This document shows, piece after piece, positions 34,995 through 44,448 of a DNA stretch of 64,000 nucleotides (positions within the stretch are counted from its first letter, which is position 1; every line of letters begins with the position of its first letter). The DNA lies in the NCBI RefSeq assembly GCF_028890485.2, contig NZ_JARCHV010000002.1:1302001-1366000 (forward strand), given 5' to 3'. The stretch comes from Planococcus sp. SK3692. GTDB taxonomy: Bacteria; Bacillota; Bacilli; Bacillales_A; Planococcaceae. Made by a program: the position numbers and the translations under genes. The notes beneath the pieces were generated by a model. That model was not told the DNA's origin. It made no database searches and saw nothing but the letters and a program-made list of their open reading frames with translations.

Positions 34995-36050
34995 ATGTCA
35001 CGGGCAAAAAGAAAGATGGATCATATCAATTATGCACTGTCCACCGGGCAATGCCGGGCTACTTGGCTCGATTGCGTCCGTTTTGTCCATCAGGCACTGC
35101 CGGGAATCGGCGTTGCTGATGTATCGTTGGAACCCAAAACAGGTGATTTGAACCTAAAATCACCTGTTTTTATTAATGCCATGACCGGAGGCGGCGGTTC
35201 TGAGACTTTGCAGCTGAATGCCATGCTTGCGAGGGCTGCAAAAGAAACAGGAATTGCCATGGCGGTCGGTTCACAAATGGCCGCGTTAAAAGACAGGCAG
35301 GAGCGTGACAGCTATCGTATCGTCCGGAAAGAAAATCCGGACGGAACGATCTTTGGGAATCTTGGCAGCGAAGCGACAGTTAAACAAGCGCTTGAAGCAG
35401 TTGAGATGATTGAAGCAGATGCACTGCAGGTTCATTTAAACGTCGTACAGGAATTGACGATGCCAGAAGGCGACCGGCAGTTCGGCGGGGCGCTTGATCG
35501 CATTGGCATGATCGCTGAAGCACTCGACGTGCCGGTCATTGTCAAAGAAACAGGCTTCGGGATATCATTGGAAACGGCGATGGCGCTCGAGAAGACTCAA
35601 GTAGCGGCAATCGATGCAAGCGGCTTTGGCGGCACCAATTTTGCCAGCATCGAAAACGAACGCAGGCAACGCAAATTAGCTTATTTCGAAGACTGGGGCA
35701 TCCCGACGGCTGCTGCGATCGTCGAATGCCGTCAAGGCTTCAGCCGCAGCGTATTGGCTTCAGGTGGTCTTCAGGACGCTGGAGACATAGTCCGTGCATT
35801 TCGGCTCGGTGCAGATGCTGCAGGCATTGCTGGTAGTTTCCTGAAGCATGCAGTTAGTCTCGGGGAAGTTGGCTTGATCGAAGAAATCAATGGGCTGCAC
35901 GAAGATGTGCGCATGTTGATGACTGCGCTCGGGGCACGTACAATTGAAGATATCCGCTCCGCCCCTGCTGTCATCAATGGAGAATTGCTAGCCCATTTGC
36001 AGCAAAGAGGCTTTGAGACGCAACATTTTGCAGTTCCTTTGAAAAACTGA
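34995..36050 (+). CDS. fni: Isopentenyl-diphosphate isomerase, type 2 (FMN)
   Basis: FMN- and NAD(P)H-dependent interconversion of IPP and DMAPP, feeding prenyl chains to menaquinone. It has 351 residues (B. subtilis 349), starting SRAKRK as in the family. FMN and substrate motifs: INAMTGGGG (about 56-64), VGSQMAAL, HLNVVQELTMPEGDR (about 149-163), VIVKETGFG and SGFGGTNF. The ATG directly follows the rpsA stop, so translation is probably coupled. There is no ribosome site of its own beyond AAAGGG 13 bases upstream. Confidence 0.94.
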   Translation: MSRAKRKMDHINYALSTGQCRATWLDCVRFVHQALPGIGVADVSLEPKTGDLNLKSPVFINAMTGGGGSETLQLNAMLARAAKETGIAMAVGSQMAALKDRQERDSYRIVRKENPDGTIFGNLGSEATVKQALEAVEMIEADALQVHLNVVQELTMPEGDRQFGGALDRIGMIAEALDVPVIVKETGFGISLETAMALEKTQVAAIDASGFGGTNFASIENERRQRKLAYFEDWGIPTAAAIVECRQGFSRSVLASGGLQDAGDIVRAFRLGADAAGIAGSFLKHAVSLGEVGLIEEINGLHEDVRMLMTALGARTIEDIRSAPAVINGELLAHLQQRGFETQHFAVPLKN

Positions 36051-36068
36051 ATATTGGACAATTTAAGG

Positions 36069-36102
36069 GGATGGACATTATTCAGATGCCATCCTCTTTT
36101 TC
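36069..36102 (+). terminator. Terminator of rpsA-fni
   Basis: GGATGG (36069-36074) and CCATCC (36089-36094) close a 14-base loop, followed by TCTTTTT. Confidence 0.7.
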
Positions 36103-36143
36103 GTGTATAATAGGCTTATCAGAAGTGGAAGGATGAATTAATT

Positions 36144-37454
36144 ATGTCAAAACCGGTAGTAGCAATTGTTGGCCGGCCGAATGTAGGGAAATCCACGATT
36201 TTTAATCGCGTGGTCGGAGAACGTGTCTCCATCGTGGAAGATATTCCAGGGGTTACACGTGACCGCATCTACAGTTCGGCAGATTGGCTGACGCACGAAT
36301 TCAACATCATCGATACAGGAGGCATCGACCTCAGCGACGAGCCATTCCTCGAACAGATCCGCAGCCAAGCAGAAGTGGCGATGGATGAAGCGGATGTCAT
36401 TATCTTTCTCGTCAACGGGCGGGACGGAGTGACGGAACAGGACGAGCAAGTCGCGAGAATTCTGTACCGTACGAAAAAACCAGTGGTGCTGGCTGTCAAT
36501 AAAATTGACAATCCCGATATGCGCCACATGATCTACGATTTCTATTCACTTGGAATCGGCGAACCTTATCCGGTCTCCGGATCGCACGGGCTTGGCCTTG
36601 GCGATCTATTGGATGAAGTGGCTAATCACTTCCCTAAAGAAGACGAGGAAGAATATCCGGACAACGTCATTAAGTTTTCGTTGATTGGACGCCCGAACGT
36701 TGGGAAATCCTCATTGGTTAACTCCTTCCTGGGTGAAGACCGAGTAATCGTCAGTGAAGTGGCTGGAACGACACGCGATGCCGTCGATACACAGTATGAA
36801 TACGACGAGCAGCCTTATGTCATCATTGATACCGCAGGCATGCGCAAAAAAGGGAAAGTATACGAAAGCACCGAAAAATACAGCGTGCTTCGTGCTTTGC
36901 GCGCGATTGAACGCTCCGACGTTGTGTTGGTTGTCTTGAATGCAGAAGAAGGCATTCAAGAACAAGATAAGAAGATTGCAGGATATGCCCACGAGGCAGG
37001 CAAAGCAATCGTCATCGTCGTCAATAAATGGGATGCCCTGAAAAAAGATGACAAGACTTTAAATAAATTCACGCAGCAAATCCGTGAGCATTTCCTGTTC
37101 TTGGATTATGCTCCGATCATTTTTGTTTCCGCACTCAGCGGTCAGCGTGTGCACAACATCCTTGACATCATCAACCGCGTCAATGACAACCATTCACGCC
37201 GCATCCAGTCAAGCATTCTCAATGAAGTAATCGAAGATGCCGTAGCGATGAACCCAGCACCGTCGGATAAAGGGCGCCGTCTGCGTCTTTATTACGTGAC
37301 GCAAGTGGCAGTCAAGCCGCCGACTTTCGTGGTGTTCGTCAACGAACCGGAAATGATGCATTTCAGTTATGAGCGCTTCTTGCAAAATCGCATCCGGGAG
37401 AGCTTTGATTTTGAAGGCACACCATTGCGGTTGATTACACGGGCACGTACTTAA
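36144..37454 (+). CDS. der: GTPase Der (EngA)
   Basis: Essential double GTPase for 50S subunit assembly. It has 436 residues: GTPase domain 1 with P-loop GRPNVGKS (10-17), DTGG and NKID; GTPase domain 2 with a second GRPNVGKS near 183-190, DTAGM and NKWD; and a KH-like C-terminal domain (about 355-436). Same length as B. subtilis EngA (436). AAGGATGAATTA precedes the ATG. The gpsA gene follows, as in B. subtilis. Confidence 0.97.
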   Translation: MSKPVVAIVGRPNVGKSTIFNRVVGERVSIVEDIPGVTRDRIYSSADWLTHEFNIIDTGGIDLSDEPFLEQIRSQAEVAMDEADVIIFLVNGRDGVTEQDEQVARILYRTKKPVVLAVNKIDNPDMRHMIYDFYSLGIGEPYPVSGSHGLGLGDLLDEVANHFPKEDEEEYPDNVIKFSLIGRPNVGKSSLVNSFLGEDRVIVSEVAGTTRDAVDTQYEYDEQPYVIIDTAGMRKKGKVYESTEKYSVLRALRAIERSDVVLVVLNAEEGIQEQDKKIAGYAHEAGKAIVIVVNKWDALKKDDKTLNKFTQQIREHFLFLDYAPIIFVSALSGQRVHNILDIINRVNDNHSRRIQSSILNEVIEDAVAMNPAPSDKGRRLRLYYVTQVAVKPPTFVVFVNEPEMMHFSYERFLQNRIRESFDFEGTPLRLITRART

Positions 37455-37526
37455 ATTTAATCAGCGGGTGTTTTCACTTTCCTGCTGATAGTAATTGATC
37501 CAATCGGACTTTACGGAACACCACGG

Positions 37527-37560
37527 CTCCCACTTGAAGAGGTGGGAGTTTGGTTTTCTT
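37527..37560 (+). terminator. Probable terminator between der and gpsA
   Basis: CTCCCAC (37527-37533) and GTGGGAG (37542-37548) flank an 8-base loop followed by TTTGGTTTTCTT. An additional stem (37460-37489) lies just after der without a T run. Confidence 0.55.
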
Positions 37561-37585
37561 AAAGCAGGATAAAGGAGAGATAAAG

Positions 37586-38605
37586 ATGGAAAAAGTCACT
37601 GTATTTGGTGCGGGGAGTTGGGGAACGGCGCTCAGTTACGTATTGGCGCAAAATGGCCATGATCTTCTATTATGGACCCATCGCCAAGACCAAGCGGATG
37701 AGATCAATCAACACGCGAACGAACGCTATTTAAAAGGGGTGCGGTTGCCGGATTCATTGAAAGCGACAGCAAATCTTGATGAAGCGGTGGCGCACGCCGA
37801 TATTTTCGTATTGGCCGTTCCGACAAAAGCCATTCGAGAAGTTTCAAAAGATATTCGTGAGCGGATGACGAAGAAAGCCTTATTTGTCCATGTGTCAAAA
37901 GGCATCGAACCGGATTCGCTCAAGCGGATCAGCGAGATGATCCGTGAAGAAATCCCTGCTGACCTGATCGAGGAAGTCGTCATTTTGTCCGGGCCAAGCC
38001 ATGCGGAAGAAGTGGTGCAAGAACATCCGACAACCGTGACGGCCGCTTGCGAAAATACGCAAGCTGCGAACCGTGTCCAGGATTTGTTCATGAACTCCTA
38101 TTTCCGCGTCTACACAAATACGGACGTCATTGGTGTGGAAATTGGCGGGGCTTTGAAGAATATTATCGCTTTAGCGGTAGGCATCACAGATGGCCTCGGC
38201 TATGGCGATAACGCGAAAGCTGCGATTATGACGCGCGGCCTTGCTGAAATTGCACGTCTCGGCGTCAAGATGGGCGCGACGCCGCTCACCTTTTCAGGCT
38301 TATCAGGCGTCGGCGACTTGATCGTTACATGCACAAGCGTCCATTCGCGCAACTGGCGGGCTGGCAATATGCTTGGCAAAGGCAAAAATGTCGAAGAAGT
38401 ATTGGATGAGATGGGCATGGTCGTCGAAGGGATTCGGACCACAAAAGCTGCCCACCAATTGGCCGCTGAATACAAAGTGCCTATGCCGATAACCGAAGCA
38501 TTGTACGCGGTGTTGTTTGAAGGCGTCAAGCCGGAGAATGCCGTGGAAGAGCTGATGGGCCGCATGAAGAAAAATGAAATGGAAGATTTAATCGACTTGC
38601 TGTAA
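37586..38605 (+). CDS. gpsA: Glycerol-3-phosphate dehydrogenase (NAD(P)+)
   Basis: Makes sn-glycerol 3-phosphate for phospholipids and teichoic acids. I choose ATG 37586 after AAAGGAGAGA, giving 339 residues. The NAD(P) motif FGAGSWGTAL spans 7-16, the catalytic Lys lies in GGALKNIIALAVG (about residues 185-197), and GLSGVGDLIVTC and SRNWR are conserved substrate-site blocks. Upstream der and downstream yphE-yphF-like genes keep the B. subtilis order. Confidence 0.95.
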   Translation: MEKVTVFGAGSWGTALSYVLAQNGHDLLLWTHRQDQADEINQHANERYLKGVRLPDSLKATANLDEAVAHADIFVLAVPTKAIREVSKDIRERMTKKALFVHVSKGIEPDSLKRISEMIREEIPADLIEEVVILSGPSHAEEVVQEHPTTVTAACENTQAANRVQDLFMNSYFRVYTNTDVIGVEIGGALKNIIALAVGITDGLGYGDNAKAAIMTRGLAEIARLGVKMGATPLTFSGLSGVGDLIVTCTSVHSRNWRAGNMLGKGKNVEEVLDEMGMVVEGIRTTKAAHQLAAEYKVPMPITEALYAVLFEGVKPENAVEELMGRMKKNEMEDLIDLL

Positions 38606-38617
38606 TTGTCACAAACG

Positions 38618-38650
38618 GAGGGGCTGCTTGCTGCTGCCTCTTCTTTTTTT
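38618..38650 (+). terminator. Possible weak terminator after gpsA
   Basis: An imperfect GC-rich stem (GAGGGGCTGC against GCTGCCTC) is followed by TTCTTTTTTT. The T run is good, the stem is poor. Confidence 0.4.
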
Positions 38651-38693
38651 ATGCTATACTATGGACTGAAACTCCACGAAAGGCGGCTTATTC

Positions 38694-38897
38694 ATGAGTT
38701 CTTTGGATAAAATGTGGGTATCGTTTGCAGGCATCGCTTTCTTGATCATTTCCATGGGGATGATTTATTTAAGCCGGTACAAATTGCAAAACGGCATCCT
38801 GAAATTTCTATTTGCGCTGATCGCGTACGTTCTGCTGATCCTGGGCTTCTTTATTATGGTTTTCACTGTATTCAGCGGACCGACCGGTGGCGCCTGA
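38694..38897 (+). CDS. yphE: Small membrane protein, YphE/DUF2768-like
   Basis: Function unknown. It has 67 residues with two membrane helices (about 9-28 and 36-60) and a short tail GPTGGA. The position between gpsA and the yphF-like lipoprotein, and the length (about 65), match B. subtilis YphE, a DUF2768 protein. AAAGGCGGC lies ahead of the ATG. The next gene starts 13 bases downstream, so the two are likely co-transcribed. In B. subtilis this neighbourhood leads to spoIVA, which is missing here. Confidence 0.78.
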   Translation: MSSLDKMWVSFAGIAFLIISMGMIYLSRYKLQNGILKFLFALIAYVLLILGFFIMVFTVFSGPTGGA

Positions 38898-38910
38898 GGG
38901 GATGGACATA

Positions 38911-39630
38911 ATGAAAAAAACAACAGCGTTGCTGCTTGTCCTGCTGACAGCAAGCTTCCTTACGGCTTGTGGGTATCCCAGCAGCGAGCGGGCGGAAAAT
39001 CAGATTCCCTACGAAGATCAACTGGCTACTGCGCAACAGGCGGTTGAACGTTACCAGGAAGCCAATAGCGGCTTATTGCCAATTAAAACACGCGATATGG
39101 ACGTCGATCAATTCATCAAATATCCCGTCGATTTCGCGAAAATCGTGCCGGATTTCACTGCTGAAATTCCAAGCAATGCGTTTGAAGTCGGCGGGATTTA
39201 CCAGTACGTCTTGATGGATGTCGAGGAAAATCCGACCGTCAAGCTCGTCGACCTTCGGGTAGCAGAAGGCATTCGTTCTGTGAATGTTAGAAAAAGCGCG
39301 AATGGCGGCAGGGCACCAATCTCCGAAATCATTACCGATAATGTCTATAAGTTCAATCACGAAGCAATGGGCTTCAGTGAGGAGCCGATGGTTGAAAGCC
39401 CATACAGCGGCAAGATGCTGCCGATGGTCATTACTGGACAAGGCGACGTCTATATTGATTACTCCATTGATTTGTATGAAGCGATTCAAAATTATGAGGG
39501 CGAACTTGAACAAGGGCAGGATATCCGTTTTATCCTTTATGAAAACAGCCCCGTCGTGCCTGCATATTCACTTCCATACACCATCGATGAAAATGGCGAG
39601 CCAATTTTCCTGACGGATGAAAAAGCCTGA
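38911..39630 (+). CDS. yphF: Lipoprotein, YphF-like
   Basis: Extracytoplasmic lipoprotein of unknown function. I choose ATG 38911 (GAGGGGATGG upstream), giving 239 residues (B. subtilis YphF 244). The signal peptide is MKKTTALLLVLLTASFLTAC, with lipobox LTAC placing the lipidated Cys at residue 20. The mature part is soluble, mixed alpha/beta, without recognisable enzyme motifs. Downstream spoIVA of B. subtilis is absent and hbs follows directly. Confidence 0.85.
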   Translation: MKKTTALLLVLLTASFLTACGYPSSERAENQIPYEDQLATAQQAVERYQEANSGLLPIKTRDMDVDQFIKYPVDFAKIVPDFTAEIPSNAFEVGGIYQYVLMDVEENPTVKLVDLRVAEGIRSVNVRKSANGGRAPISEIITDNVYKFNHEAMGFSEEPMVESPYSGKMLPMVITGQGDVYIDYSIDLYEAIQNYEGELEQGQDIRFILYENSPVVPAYSLPYTIDENGEPIFLTDEKA

Positions 39631-39714
39631 TATAGCACGTATTTGGCCGAAATCCACATGTTTTTGAAAATATTGGGAGTATTTGGTGGTTTTCTTTGAA
39701 ATGCGGCCTATTAG

Positions 39715-39744
39715 TTGTTGCTATGCGATTTTCGTTGTGATACT
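39715..39744 (+). promoter_or_regulatory. Candidate sigma-A promoter of hbs
   Basis: TTGTTG and GATACT are 18 bases apart, about 50 bases ahead of the hbs start, leaving a leader ending in a perfect AGGAGGTGA ribosome site. Confidence 0.55.
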
Positions 39745-39794
39745 CTTTTTACAGGATTGATGGCAAGCATCCCCTTTGAGAGGAGGTGAATAGC

Positions 39795-40067
39795 ATGAAC
39801 AAAACAGAATTAGTGAACTCTGTTGCAGAAGCGGCTGAACTTTCTCGTAAAGATGCTGCGAAAGCAGTTGACGCTGCATTTGAAGCGATTCAAGATGCTC
39901 TAACTAAAGGTGACAAAGTACAATTGATCGGATTCGGTAACTTTGAAGTTCGTGAGCGCGCGGCCCGTAAAGGACGCAACCCACAAACAGGTGCTGAAAT
40001 CGAGATCGCCGCAAGCAAGGTTCCTGCCTTTAAGCCAGGTAAAGCACTTAAAGACGCAGTGAAATAA
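39795..40067 (+). CDS. hbs: DNA-binding protein HU
   Basis: Abundant nucleoid protein that bends DNA without strong sequence preference. It has 90 residues; the DNA-binding arm carries [30 protein letters not shown] (written here only as the family block near residues 54-84). I choose ATG 39795 right after AGGAGGTGAATAGC, an exceptionally strong site, over an ATG three codons up. In B. subtilis spoIVA precedes it. IHF is excluded by organism and residues. Confidence 0.96.
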   Translation: MNKTELVNSVAEAAELSRKDAAKAVDAAFEAIQDALTKGDKVQLIGFGNFEVRERAARKGRNPQTGAEIEIAASKVPAFKPGKALKDAVK

Positions 40068-40086
40068 GCTTCGGCTACTGTACATA

Positions 40087-40133
40087 GAATGGCTTTTGCG
40101 AGATCTAATCTTGCAAAAGCCATTCTTTTTTTC
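40087..40133 (+). terminator. Terminator of hbs
   Basis: GAATGGCTTTTGC and GCAAAAGCCATTC form a 13-bp perfect stem extended by AGAT/ATCT, followed by seven T residues. Confidence 0.92.
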
Positions 40134-40143
40134 GGCCCCGTTT

Positions 40144-40172
40144 TTGCCAATACCCCCCGTAAATGCTACAAT
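40144..40172 (+). promoter_or_regulatory. Sigma-A promoter of folE
   Basis: TTGCCA (40144-40149) and TACAAT (40167-40172) are 17 bases apart, with TGc just before the -10. It implies a leader of about 115 bases before folE. Confidence 0.7.
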
Positions 40173-40184
40173 TCAGGTGAGAAA

Positions 40185-40257
40185 AGCGGAGTTGTCTCTC
40201 GGCTCAGCAGAAATAGGCGCGTGAAACTGCAATGGACAATGGCTGTTTTCAACCGCT
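40185..40257 (+). other. Structured leader candidate ahead of folE
   Basis: AGCGG (40185-40189) can pair with CCGCT (40253-40257), enclosing GCAG (40207-40210) with CTGC (40227-40230). A closing stem around inner stems is riboswitch-like, but I cannot match it to a known family. Confidence 0.3.
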
Positions 40258-40296
40258 GCCCCAAATAGAGTGATTTTTTCTACAGGAGGAAACAAC

Positions 40297-40881
40297 GTGA
40301 TAGATATGAAAAGCCATAACGTAGATTTAAACAAAATAGAGCAAGCTGTCGAAATGATTTTGGAGGCAGTCGGTGAAGATGTGAGCCGTGAAGGGCTGCA
40401 GGATACCCCCAAACGCGTCGCGAAAATGTACGCGGAAGTTTTTGCGGGATTGAAAGAAGATCCAAAAGAATATTTCCGCACAGTGTTTCATGAAAATCAC
40501 GAGGAACTTGTATTGGTTAAGGACATTCCGTTTTATTCGATGTGTGAGCATCACCTAGTGCCATTCTTTGGGAAAGCGCATATTGCCTATATCCCGCGCG
40601 ACGGAGTGGTCACAGGGCTCAGTAAATTGGCGAGAGCGGTCGAAACCGTTGCAAAACGCCCTCAATTGCAGGAACGGATCACTTCCACCATTGCTGACTC
40701 GATGATGGAGACGCTGAATCCGCACGGCGTGTACGTCATGGTCGAAGCTGAGCATATGTGCATGACAATGCGCGGCATCAAGAAGCCAGGCTCGAAGACT
40801 GTCACGGCTGTGTCACGCGGAATATTAGAGACAGATGACATCAAACGTTCGGAAGTTATTACTTACATCAATATGAACTAA
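40297..40881 (+). CDS. folE: GTP cyclohydrolase I
   Basis: First step of tetrahydrofolate synthesis (GTP to dihydroneopterin triphosphate); B. subtilis name mtrA. I choose GTG at 40297, seven bases after GGAGG; an ATG three codons on is possible. The 194 residues contain the zinc and active-site motifs [18 protein letters not shown] (about 81-98), [13 protein letters not shown] and [20 protein letters not shown] (mtrB) follows 25 bases downstream, keeping the B. subtilis mtrAB operon. Confidence 0.96.
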   Translation: MIDMKSHNVDLNKIEQAVEMILEAVGEDVSREGLQDTPKRVAKMYAEVFAGLKEDPKEYFRTVFHENHEELVLVKDIPFYSMCEHHLVPFFGKAHIAYIPRDGVVTGLSKLARAVETVAKRPQLQERITSTIADSMMETLNPHGVYVMVEAEHMCMTMRGIKKPGSKTVTAVSRGILETDDIKRSEVITYINMN

Positions 40882-40906
40882 AACTACGGAAAAGCAGGTG
40901 TAAACA

Positions 40907-41128
40907 ATGGCACAAACTGAATATGTGGTAATCCGTGCTCAAGAAGACGGGGTCAACGTTATTGGGTTGACGCGCGGCAATGATACAAAATTCCATCATA
41001 CGGAAAAACTCGATCGCGGCGAAGTGATGATCGCCCAATTTACCGAGCATACATCGGCGATGAAAATTCGCGGCAAAGCGGAAATCCATTCCGCACACGG
41101 CATCATTGAAAGCGACGCGAAAAAATAA
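40907..41128 (+). CDS. mtrB: Tryptophan RNA-binding attenuation protein (TRAP)
   Basis: Forms an 11-subunit ring that, with tryptophan bound, grips (G/U)AG repeats in RNA and shuts off trp genes. It has 73 residues (B. subtilis 75). [25 protein letters not shown], including the Trp- and RNA-contacting region, is almost the same as I remember for B. subtilis. AGGTGTAAACA precedes the ATG. It lies in the folE operon. The trp genes it regulates in B. subtilis, normally 5 kb downstream, are missing from that place. Confidence 0.95.
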   Translation: MAQTEYVVIRAQEDGVNVIGLTRGNDTKFHHTEKLDRGEVMIAQFTEHTSAMKIRGKAEIHSAHGIIESDAKK

Positions 41129-41158
41129 GCGTTAATGGTGAAGGCCATACGGGCATTA

Positions 41159-41167
41159 TGCTATAAT
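41159..41167 (+). promoter_or_regulatory. Candidate extended -10 promoter of hepS
   Basis: TGcTATAAT lies about 37 bases ahead of the chosen hepS start. No clear -35 is seen. Confidence 0.45.
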
Positions 41168-41203
41168 ATGAGCTATGGCTAACCTATGAATGGAGCAGGC
41201 AGT

Positions 41204-41980
41204 ATGAACGGACAACAAATACAATCCAAAATCATCTCCATGGAAATCGACGTATTAAAAGCAGTTCGCCAACGAACATTAGACCAGTTGACGGAAGGGC
41301 CTTTTGTTAAAGAGGCACGCCTGTTTTTCTTGCTGCTGCCGTTTTTTAACGGAGAGCAATGGTCGGATAAAATGGAGACAAGCGCCCGGACGGTGGCGAT
41401 CGTCTACGCTGCGTTGCATGCACACGACCGGGTAAAAGAAGAAATGCCCATCAGCAAAGAACAGCAGCTGACAGTGCTCGCCGGAGATTTTTACAGCGGC
41501 ATTTATTATCAATTGCTGGCTGAAGGGAAGAATATTGAAATGGTTCAAAAGCTTGCGACGGCAATCATCCAGGTAAGCGAGAAGAAAGCCTCCTTCCACG
41601 AGCTGGCATTACAGCAGCCGGAGCAAGTGGAAGAAACGGCAACCGTAATCGAAACAGCTTTATTGAATGCTTTCTATGATGAGAATGGCTTTGGCCATTA
41701 CAGGCAGCTGATGGAACATTCTTTGCTGTATATCCGTTATGCAGAAGAGCTGGAAGCCCTGAAGAATGGGGAGTTCAGCCATCTTCTGAGATTGCTTAGC
41801 GGAACTCTGATTCACTCGACATTCATCGAGCGTTGGCTCAACGGCCGCCTGGAAGTTTTGGGCAACGACATACTGGAGTCCATCAATGATTGCGAACTGG
41901 ATTTTGATCTTAAAAATATATTGCTCCACCAAATTATTCCGCATCGGCATAGCGCTGAACCGCTGACGCGAGAAGGATGA
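41204..41980 (+). CDS. hepS: Heptaprenyl diphosphate synthase component I
   Basis: Non-catalytic helical subunit that joins HepT to make the C35 side chain of menaquinone-7. I choose ATG 41204 (GGAG eight bases upstream) over an ATG six codons earlier that lacks a site, giving 258 residues. The protein is all-helical without DDxxD motifs, as expected ([24 protein letters not shown] ... region near 18-45). The order mtrB-hepS-menG-hepT is that of B. subtilis. It overlaps the menG start region. Confidence 0.9.
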   Translation: MNGQQIQSKIISMEIDVLKAVRQRTLDQLTEGPFVKEARLFFLLLPFFNGEQWSDKMETSARTVAIVYAALHAHDRVKEEMPISKEQQLTVLAGDFYSGIYYQLLAEGKNIEMVQKLATAIIQVSEKKASFHELALQQPEQVEETATVIETALLNAFYDENGFGHYRQLMEHSLLYIRYAEELEALKNGEFSHLLRLLSGTLIHSTFIERWLNGRLEVLGNDILESINDCELDFDLKNILLHQIIPHRHSAEPLTREG

Positions 41981-41985
41981 CGATG

Positions 41986-42684
41986 ATGCAGAAAACGAAA
42001 GAACAACGAGTTCACGAAGTGTTTGAAAAAATTTCCGAAAACTACGACCAAATGAATTCGGTCATCAGCTTTCAGCAACACAATAAATGGCGCAACGATA
42101 CGATGCATAAAATGCAAGTAGCAAAAGGCGCGTCCTGCATTGATGTCTGCTGTGGCACCGCAGACTGGACGATTGCACTCGGTGAAGCCGCAGGGCCTTC
42201 CGGTCGCGTAGTCGGATTGGACTTCAGCCAAAACATGCTGAATGTAGGCCACCAAAAAACAGCCGATATGCCTCAAGTCGAATTGGTGCAAGGAAATGCA
42301 ATGTCTTTGCCTTACCCGGACAATTCATTCGATTTCGCAACAATCGGCTTTGGGTTGCGCAATGTGCCGGATTATGAACAGGTTTTATCAGAAATGCACC
42401 GCGTGTTAAAACCCGGTGGCATGATCGCCTGCTTGGAAACATCTCAGCCTGAAAGCATTGTATTCAAGCCGTTTTTCCGGATGTATTTCCGTTTCATCAT
42501 GCCCGTATTCGGCAAGCTTTTTGCGAAAAGCTATAAAGAGTATTCGTGGCTTCAGGAATCGGCTAAAACATTCCCTGGCATGAAAGAGCTCGCCAAACTG
42601 TTCAGCAAGGTCGGATTCGACAAAGTGAAATACAAACCTTACTCAGGAGGGGCTGCTGCCCTTCACATGGGATTGAAAAAGTAA
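41986..42684 (+). CDS. menG: Demethylmenaquinone methyltransferase
   Basis: SAM-dependent last step of menaquinone synthesis (ubiE/menH family). Three near-start codons exist (41977, 41983, 41986); I choose 41986 because [16 protein letters not shown] lines up with B. subtilis MenH and AAGGA lies eight bases upstream. The 232 residues have the SAM motif [14 protein letters not shown] (about 45-58), [10 protein letters not shown] and [17 protein letters not shown]. The start lies just past the hepS stop; hepT follows 22 bases downstream. Confidence 0.94.
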   Translation: MQKTKEQRVHEVFEKISENYDQMNSVISFQQHNKWRNDTMHKMQVAKGASCIDVCCGTADWTIALGEAAGPSGRVVGLDFSQNMLNVGHQKTADMPQVELVQGNAMSLPYPDNSFDFATIGFGLRNVPDYEQVLSEMHRVLKPGGMIACLETSQPESIVFKPFFRMYFRFIMPVFGKLFAKSYKEYSWLQESAKTFPGMKELAKLFSKVGFDKVKYKPYSGGAAALHMGLKK

Positions 42685-42706
42685 ACAAGCGGGAGAAGGG
42701 TATTAA

Positions 42707-43681
42707 GTGGAAAAGATGAAGTTAAAATTGCTCTATTCCGACCTGAAACCGGAGCTGGAACTAATCGAAAAAGAATTGGAACAGGCAGTGGATTCCGAAT
42801 CCCTTCTATTAAATGATGCTTCTCTTCATTTATTGCAGGCCGGAGGAAAACGGATCCGCCCTGTTTTTGTTTTGCTCGCCGGAAAATTTGGGGATTATGA
42901 TATTGATTTGCTGAAACGTGTCGCGGTGCCTTTGGAACTTATACATATGGCGTCTTTGGTCCACGATGATGTCATAGATGATTCGGAGATTCGCCGGGGT
43001 CGGCCAACCGTTAAGTCGGAATGGAATAATAGTGTAGCGATGTATACAGGCGATTTCATTTTGGCCAGGGCGTTGGAGCGGATCACGGAAATCGAATCGC
43101 CAAGAATCCATGATATCTTGTCGAAGACATTGATCGAAGTGTGCCGCGGCGAAATTATTCAGATCGAAGACAAGTACAGGCTCGATCAAAGTTTGCGGGA
43201 TTATTTACGGCGCATCAAACGCAAAACCGCGTTATTGATTTCGTCGAGCTGTGAATTGGGAGCTTTGGTGGCTGGAACCGATGAAAAAACTGCAGCGCAT
43301 TTGCGCCGTTTCGGTTATTTCATCGGCATGTCGTTCCAGATCATCGACGATATCCTCGATTTTACAGCAAGCGACCAGGAGTTGGGCAAACCGGCCGGCA
43401 GCGATTTCATCCAAGGCAATATAACCTTGCCGATTTTGTACGCGCGCCGGAATCCAGAGATCTATCAGATGCTCCGTGAGAATTTGAACCAAGACATTTC
43501 CGATGAGAAACGCTTGGAAATTGTCCGCACGATTCGCACGAGCAGCGCGGTCGATGAAGCCAAGCGGGTAAGTGAACGTTATTTGGAAAAGGCGCTGAAG
43601 GAACTGGACTATTTGCCGAAAGGCTCTGCAATGAAGACGATGCGCAAAATTGCCTTTTTCATCGGCAAGCGAAAGTTTTAG
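42707..43681 (+). CDS. hepT: Heptaprenyl diphosphate synthase component II
   Basis: Catalytic trans-prenyltransferase subunit making heptaprenyl diphosphate with HepS. It has 324 residues starting with GTG at 42707 after GGGAGAAGGG. The first Asp-rich motif is LVHDDVIDDSEIRRGRPT (about 84-101), the second QIIDDILDF (near 210-218), and GGKRIRP lies at about 46-52. The 3' end carries KYIGKRKF-like IGKRKF as in B. subtilis HepT. The chain length (C35 versus C40) is inferred from synteny. Confidence 0.94.
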   Translation: MEKMKLKLLYSDLKPELELIEKELEQAVDSESLLLNDASLHLLQAGGKRIRPVFVLLAGKFGDYDIDLLKRVAVPLELIHMASLVHDDVIDDSEIRRGRPTVKSEWNNSVAMYTGDFILARALERITEIESPRIHDILSKTLIEVCRGEIIQIEDKYRLDQSLRDYLRRIKRKTALLISSSCELGALVAGTDEKTAAHLRRFGYFIGMSFQIIDDILDFTASDQELGKPAGSDFIQGNITLPILYARRNPEIYQMLRENLNQDISDEKRLEIVRTIRTSSAVDEAKRVSERYLEKALKELDYLPKGSAMKTMRKIAFFIGKRKF

Positions 43682-43688
43682 TTTCCAG

Positions 43689-43716
43689 TTGACAAATGTT
43701 CGGACAATGATAGTAT
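43689..43716 (+). promoter_or_regulatory. Sigma-A promoter of ndk
   Basis: TTGACA (43689-43694), 16 bases, TAGTAT (43711-43716). The -35 is perfect. Just downstream, GGGCA-AAG-TGCCC (43727-43739) forms a small hairpin in the predicted leader, which could also serve as a weak hepT terminator with the T run that follows. Confidence 0.65.
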
Positions 43717-43767
43717 TTTTTAAGGTGGGCAAAGTGCCCGAGCTTTTTAACAGAGGAGTGTTCTATA

Positions 43768-44214
43768 ATGGAAAAAACATTTTTGATGGTAAAACCTGAT
43801 GGTGTGCAACGCAATGTCATCGGTGAAATCGTTTCCCGTTTCGAGAAAAAAGGCTATCATTTGGCAGGCGCTAAATTGATGCAAATCCCGACTGAGCTGG
43901 CTGAACAGCATTATGGCGAGCACAAAGAGCGCCCATTCTTCGGCGAACTTGTAGACTTCATCACTTCAGGACCAGTTTTCGCAATGGTTTGGGAAGGCGA
44001 AAACGTCATCTTGACTGCACGTCAAATGATGGGAGCTACTAACCCGAAAGATGCAGCTCCAGGAACAATCCGCGGCGACTTCGCAGTCACTGTCGGCAAA
44101 AACATGATCCATGGTTCTGATTCAGCTGAAAGCGCTGAGCGTGAAATCGGCTTGTTCTTCAAAGAAGAAGAATTGGTATCATACGAAAAAACAATGAACA
44201 GCTGGGTCAACTGA
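43768..44214 (+). CDS. ndk: Nucleoside diphosphate kinase
   Basis: Balances NTP pools by phosphate transfer through a phospho-histidine. It has 148 residues, the family norm; the active His115 lies in [12 protein letters not shown], with K9 and the PFF motif near 57-59 also present. An AGAGGAGTG site precedes the ATG. It has its own promoter and terminator. cheR, which follows ndk in B. subtilis, is absent; aroC comes next. Confidence 0.97.
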   Translation: MEKTFLMVKPDGVQRNVIGEIVSRFEKKGYHLAGAKLMQIPTELAEQHYGEHKERPFFGELVDFITSGPVFAMVWEGENVILTARQMMGATNPKDAAPGTIRGDFAVTVGKNMIHGSDSAESAEREIGLFFKEEELVSYEKTMNSWVN

Positions 44215-44226
44215 TCCAACTATTGA

Positions 44227-44258
44227 AAATGCGGCCGCGCAATCGGCCGCATTTTTTT
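44227..44258 (+). terminator. Terminator of ndk
   Basis: AAATGCGGCCG and CGGCCGCATTT form an 11-bp perfect stem with a 6-base loop and a T run. Confidence 0.92.
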
Positions 44259-44448
44259 ATTTTAGGGAGCGATTAGGAAAACAGGAAGCGCACGAGTGAA
44301 CCGGAAAATGAAAGCGGTTTCTTTTATTGGCGCGGGTTTGTTGCTATTCGAATGTTTAGTTTTCTTCATATTTAGGATAGAATTGAACAAATGCCATATG
44401 GTATAGTGATAGATAAATACTTTAGCACGTTGAAGGGAGAAAGCGTAC

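Noticed and set aside
40173-40296. A tetrahydrofolate riboswitch ahead of folE
   Set aside because: The conserved THF blocks I know do not appear in order; kept only as an unassigned structured leader.
44259-44448. A T-box or other leader ahead of the aro operon
   Set aside because: No T-box sequence, specifier hairpin or terminator is visible in this gap, and promoter-like hexamers are badly spaced.
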